From assembly GCA_963678705.1 (NCBI GenBank), contig OY783212.1, positions 10,540,001-10,604,000 of the forward strand: 64,000 nucleotides of DNA, given 5' to 3'. The stretch's first letter is position 1. Each line of letters begins with the position of its first letter. The notes beneath the pieces are model-generated. The model did not search any database, was not told the DNA's origin, and worked only from the letters and a program-made list of their open reading frames with translations. The position numbers and the translations under genes were made by a program. This DNA comes from Panorpa germanica (Eukaryota; Arthropoda; Insecta; Mecoptera; Panorpidae). Below, in pieces: positions 59,801 through 64,000 of the stretch.

Positions 59801-62293
59801 AATATACCTGTAATAATATTCACAGGCATCATCATCTATAGTCCAGAAATATTAGACGATCTTAAATGTAATGGAGAATAAAGTGATTATTCTGATTTGC
59901 AATTTTTAGCAATCTTATCGCTAGATCGCACTTATAAATTATTTAATAAACTTATCACAGAAGATTTCCTTATTTTAGCGATTTTATGTTAAAGGTACAG
60001 TAAGGGTTAGGAGTGAGTTGCCCAATGATCCAAGCCCAGAGTTTTCGAGAACCACTTTCGCTGTAGTAACAGTAAGTCAATACAAATTATATTAACTTTC
60101 CAGATAGAAATGTAACGCTTGAATTAGCTTGTAGCATGCTAGCGAGTCGAATGTGGAACACTGCGATAGAATCTCTATGTGAGAGGAAGAAAATGAACCT
60201 TGGAATTAGCTTGCAGCAAGCCAATTACTCCAATAAAGTTATATTTGATATTAAGTAGTAAATACCTGAACGTTGTAACAGATGACGCAATATTCAACCT
60301 GACATTGTCCTTTAAACAACAAGATCTTCCTTGCTTCGTGTAAGATTTGAACTGCACGATAACATTGATACATCAAACAAAAATATTTTAAATGACATAT
60401 ATATATAAACTAACCAAACAAATAAATAAAATAAAAATTCAAAAACTTGACATCTAAAATATTATACAATACAATGCAAGTTTAAAATAAGAAATTCAAT
60501 ATAGTATAAGTAGTAAGGTAACAGAAGTACCAATAGATAGTCTAGGTTTTCTAGGAGCATGAAACCAGACACTATTCACTTGCGAGAGTCTTTTTACAAT
60601 TGATTTATAGATTTCAGTGACATTTTAGCTGCCCTTCGGCTACTGCTGCTATCATACACATACGAGTATATAGATAGTATTGGAAAATAGAAAGGTAGTC
60701 CGTCCGCGTCGTGTTCAGGATGTTAGGTATTTGGATGTCCACAAGATATGTGTCCGAATTGTGTGTGCTGGAAATCAGGAATATGGAATAATCACAGGAA
60801 CAATATTTTATATAGTTTATATATAGTTTTGGATCTATGTTCAAAGACATACACTTTGGAACGTTTTAATATTGTTTTTTATTTAATTTAGAATATACCA
60901 TAAACTTAGAATTATAAATTTAGAATAACAAAAATATAATTTTGAACTTAGGATTTAATTTTAGAATATTCTATTGGCACAGATCATTTATCCTTTATAA
61001 ATTTTTTACTGATTTGTTTTATTGTGGTTTGTCATCAATAATGTGTTCGTTTTTCAGAAGTTCTTATTAATCCCTTAATTTAATTAACCAAATTATTTTG
61101 ATTCATTAGTATGTTGTTAAATGATACTAAATCAACCCGCCCTTTTTGCAAAACCTTTCTAGTAAATGCTACATTTTTGTTAAGTGATTTTAAATTAATT
61201 AGTGAATTATTTTAATTTTAAGAAACAATCAGAATAGATTCCCAGATTTAAATTCACAGGTAGAAAAGTGTCTTGCTATGCAATTTTACACTTGTTAGCT
61301 TCTCAAAAGCTAAAACTGCTTTACAGTGCAGTTTTTCTGTTGCTAGCTTACTATAAGCTAGCATTTCCAACCTGGATAAAGTGTAATTTATTACAATTTC
61401 GAACTTTGCATATTTTTCTAATTATTTCAACATTTAATTTTCCTGATTTTCTCGCAGTTTCCATTCGAGCTCATTCTAGCTATACAACACAGCAGAGTAT
61501 GTCGTATGTATTTTGCTTGATATTTATATACGTTCAGGCTGCAGGAAGTTGATCTCGTGGTAGCCGCAAAATTAGTTCCTTTCATCGGCGTACAATGGAT
61601 CCGTGTTTGTTCGTGTACACAATGTATGTATATGTAAGCATATATGAATGTGTGTGTGGTGGTATGCATGTGTTTGAAAGGTTTCTGTATGGGTGTATCA
61701 TCTATTTAACTTTTTGAAAAACAGAGCTGCTCAAACACATCACATTTGTAACATGCTGGTGACTTTAAAGCACAATTAAAAGGTTTTTTGTTATGATGTA
61801 AATGAAGTTGTTAACTTAGTGGTGACGTTTTATATGTTTAATGATAATAGAATTAAAAATTATTACGCGAAATTAATAGACTCGTATCAGCTGAAGATAT
61901 AACAAAAAGTTTACGTTTGTTGAAATGAGTGTACCAAATTTATATAGCAGGTTAATCGTGATGTCTATTTTAATTTAATTTACAACATACTGAACAAATT
62001 TAACGCTTCAAAAATTTATTCCAAAATAATGATATATTTGTAATGTGTAATGATAATCAATAGCAAAATATATAATATATAAGCAAAATATTGGGCGTTA
62101 GTTTTCTTCTATTTTTATATATTGAAAAAAGTAGTGAAAAACTGAATGACAAATTTCTGGGGCATCGAAACTACGAAATTTTTCTTTAAATTTGATTTTA
62201 CTTTTTCAGCAGTAAGGTTATATCCCGTTTAAATGGCAATATAATAATTGTGAGTTTTTGTAGATTTGTTTATTGTATAAATTAGTATTGATA
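56814..62293. other. Intergenic AT-rich DNA, no gene recognised
   Basis: 5.5 kb without a supported gene, RNA or element. A G+C-richer, codon-like patch at about 57515-57655 reads YASKHHGRLHCHPN in one frame but matches no family I recognise. Other open frames are short and low-complexity. Confidence 0.5.
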
Positions 62294-62472
62294 CAGGGCC
62301 AGATTTCGAGGTGTGGAGGCCTTAGAGCAACGAAGGAGCGAAGGCTCCTATTTATTTTCCGAATAAAGGAACAATTTTTTTCCGTCAAGTCTTTTAAAAG
62401 TTTATTGCTTTTATCTCTATTGTGAGGGCCCCTGGGCAGTAGCCCTGCCTGCTCTCCCTTAATCCAGGCCTG
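62294..62472. mobile_element. hAT-like MITE (~179 bp), probable
   Basis: Left end CAGGGCCAGATTTCGAGG; read inward from the right, CAGGCCTGGATTAAGGGAG, with GGGCCC and AGGGC blocks inside. These resemble the non-coding hAT ends that begin CAGGGCCGGATTAA. The flanks TATTGATA and ATTGCATA are similar but not a clean 8 bp duplication. Confidence 0.5.
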
Positions 62473-64000
62473 ATTGCATAGTTTTCTATTCATGGCGAAA
62501 AGCGGTAAAACGGTACCAAACTGACAGTGTAAACAAAACATTGTGGAATGAAATCATGAAAAGAAAACGGCATAAGTTCAAATTGAAAAACTAAGTCACA
62601 TAGATAATATTAGTTAATAATAAAGTGAAAGCATATGTTAAAGAGCCGGTATACCGCAGCATTTGGTTAACCAAAAAGTCTCTTTAAAAAAGCAACATTA
62701 AAAATCCGTTTTTCTATTAATTTTCATACAAAGCTCACAAAGCATACAAAGACAGACATTTTATTTAGCTTTACCAGGAATGTACTTCTGAAGACATGAA
62801 GTAGGAGGATGTTGAGAGCGAGGCTTCGTTCTCCAGAACGAAACCCGAGAAGAGTGAAGCAAAAGCTAGTGACTTTGCCACTCGAGGACTATGTTGAGTG
62901 GTGCTCTTTGAGGCTTGACAAAGCCACGACATCAGCCCCCATCACTCCAGATCTCTACAAGTACGACATCCACATCTACATCTATATCTACATCCCCATA
63001 GACCTTTATCCTTGCTATCCTTCACAGATCCTACAAATCTCCATACTATACTCTTTCTACTCAATTAGTGTTTCGTCTTTGTACAACTTGTAATGCTGTT
63101 GTAAGAGTACGAGTATGTTCAGATGGAACCACATGTTTTTTGACGTCATGGCATGTGTTCTCATTTTGTGGCCTATATAACAAATTGTTTGTGAAGAAAA
63201 GTGACTCCATCTTTGTTGTATTTCTTAAAGGTGTTTTGAATATTGTTTGGTATACCACCATTTATTCTCTACAAGTGTAAAATTCAATATGCATAAGATG
63301 CAGTTTGAATCCAATGGGAATGTGGCATAAATATTTCAAGGCTAATGATATGTCTTGAAAAGCTGCTTGCCTAAACACATGTGTTGACATCTTTTACAGC
63401 AGGACGTTGTTAATTCATTATGGTCGGAACCACGGGCATGTCTTATTGTTAAATTTGCCAATTACCAAATATCAATATAGTTTTAATGGGAATATCATAG
63501 ATAAATCACTCTGAACATAAATGTAAACGATGAAAGCATGCAGCTATGTGTTCACTCAAATTATGAACCTGCGTAAAGGATATAAATATCTGCAGTTTCC
63601 TACTGTTTTATAGAGAGCTTTTCAAACTTTGAACACAACCTGACAAGAGATTTGCCTAGTAACATAAACATTCACATCTGTTAAACACAGTTACGTATAT
63701 TTAAGGTGTATCTAACATAACATATACGTTATCTGTTACGTAAACGTTATTATCTAATTTCAGAAAATATAGCCTACCGTTTTCCGCATTAGAATACTCA
63801 TAAAAGATCTTAAAACTACCCATATATTTAAAATAATACATTCATAATAATAATAATAATAATAATACTATAAAATAAAACCCTTTTAGGTTAAACATTA
63901 CTAGGTTTTGCTTAAGTAGGTAAAGGTGTTTTGAGGGTAATGCATATAACTTTCCTTAAATTTAATTTACTTAATGTTCATTTATTTCCGATGCTAAAGC
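62473..64000. other. Intergenic DNA with microsatellites
   Basis: A G+C-richer patch at 62809-62960 (see findings) grades into an ACATCTAC/ATATCTAC simple repeat (62965-63000). An (ATA)n microsatellite sits at about 63844-63868. No supported gene. Confidence 0.5.

Noticed and set aside
1-64000. CRISPR arrays, bacterial operons, rRNA or tRNA genes, Polinton-type elements
   Set aside because: No regularly spaced short repeats with unique spacers, no ribosome-binding-site gene clusters, no RNA gene signatures and no Polinton-type capsid or polymerase frames were seen.

Overview
The window looks like non-genic, repeat-dominated chromosomal DNA of an arthropod, most likely an insect and possibly a moth or butterfly. 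The evidence is strong A+T richness, spliceosomal introns, a secreted protein of a type common in insects, and the mix of repeats (BEL/Pao, Copia, Ty3/gypsy, PIF/Harbinger, piggyBac-like and THAP DNA elements, a LINE with a CCHC ORF1). The species cannot be read from the sequence. Only two host genes can be supported: a small two-coding-exon gene for an 88-residue cysteine-rich protein (24819-27757, +) and a single-exon gene for a secreted, six-cysteine MD-2/DUF1091-like protein (46615-47202, -).

Layout. 1-6316: a composite DNA element with roughly 90-100 bp terminal inverted repeats. It holds a 1.1 kb inverted repeat split by a 1.43 kb THAP-domain transposon, and a smaller element with 125 bp inverted repeats. 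7200-11490: a tandem array of about 300 bp units with exon-like cores. One unit is split by a 1.8 kb LINE that keeps a full ORF1 but only scraps of ORF2. 11491-15412: unannotated AT-rich DNA with one dispersed repeat. 15413-22637: three Harbinger-type elements laid end to end, each junction sharing one TTA. The first carries a HARBI1-like nuclease remnant and is split by a 5.3 kb BEL/Pao fossil. 24819-28131: the 88-residue gene, with a 0.9 kb TTAA-flanked piggyBac-like element in its intron. 28370-30740: a broken Ty3/gypsy fossil.

32400-45153: a second, inverted copy of much of the 2.9-5.6 kb region, itself tandemly duplicated (32645-42080, then 42081-45153). The first copy alone received a 607 bp Harbinger MITE and a 4.3 kb Copia element that looks whole, so the second copy preserves both empty sites. 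46376-47263: a diverged dispersed repeat and the MD-2-like gene with a TATA box. 48525-56009: a 7.5 kb LTR element with 920 bp LTRs that carries a gag-like gene and no recognisable polymerase. 56010-64000: mostly featureless AT-rich DNA with two short inverted-repeat elements and microsatellites.

The window therefore reads mainly as a record of nested insertions. The order of events can be worked out from target-site duplications and from filled versus empty paralogous sites. No operon, CRISPR array, tRNA, rRNA or bacterial-type system was found.
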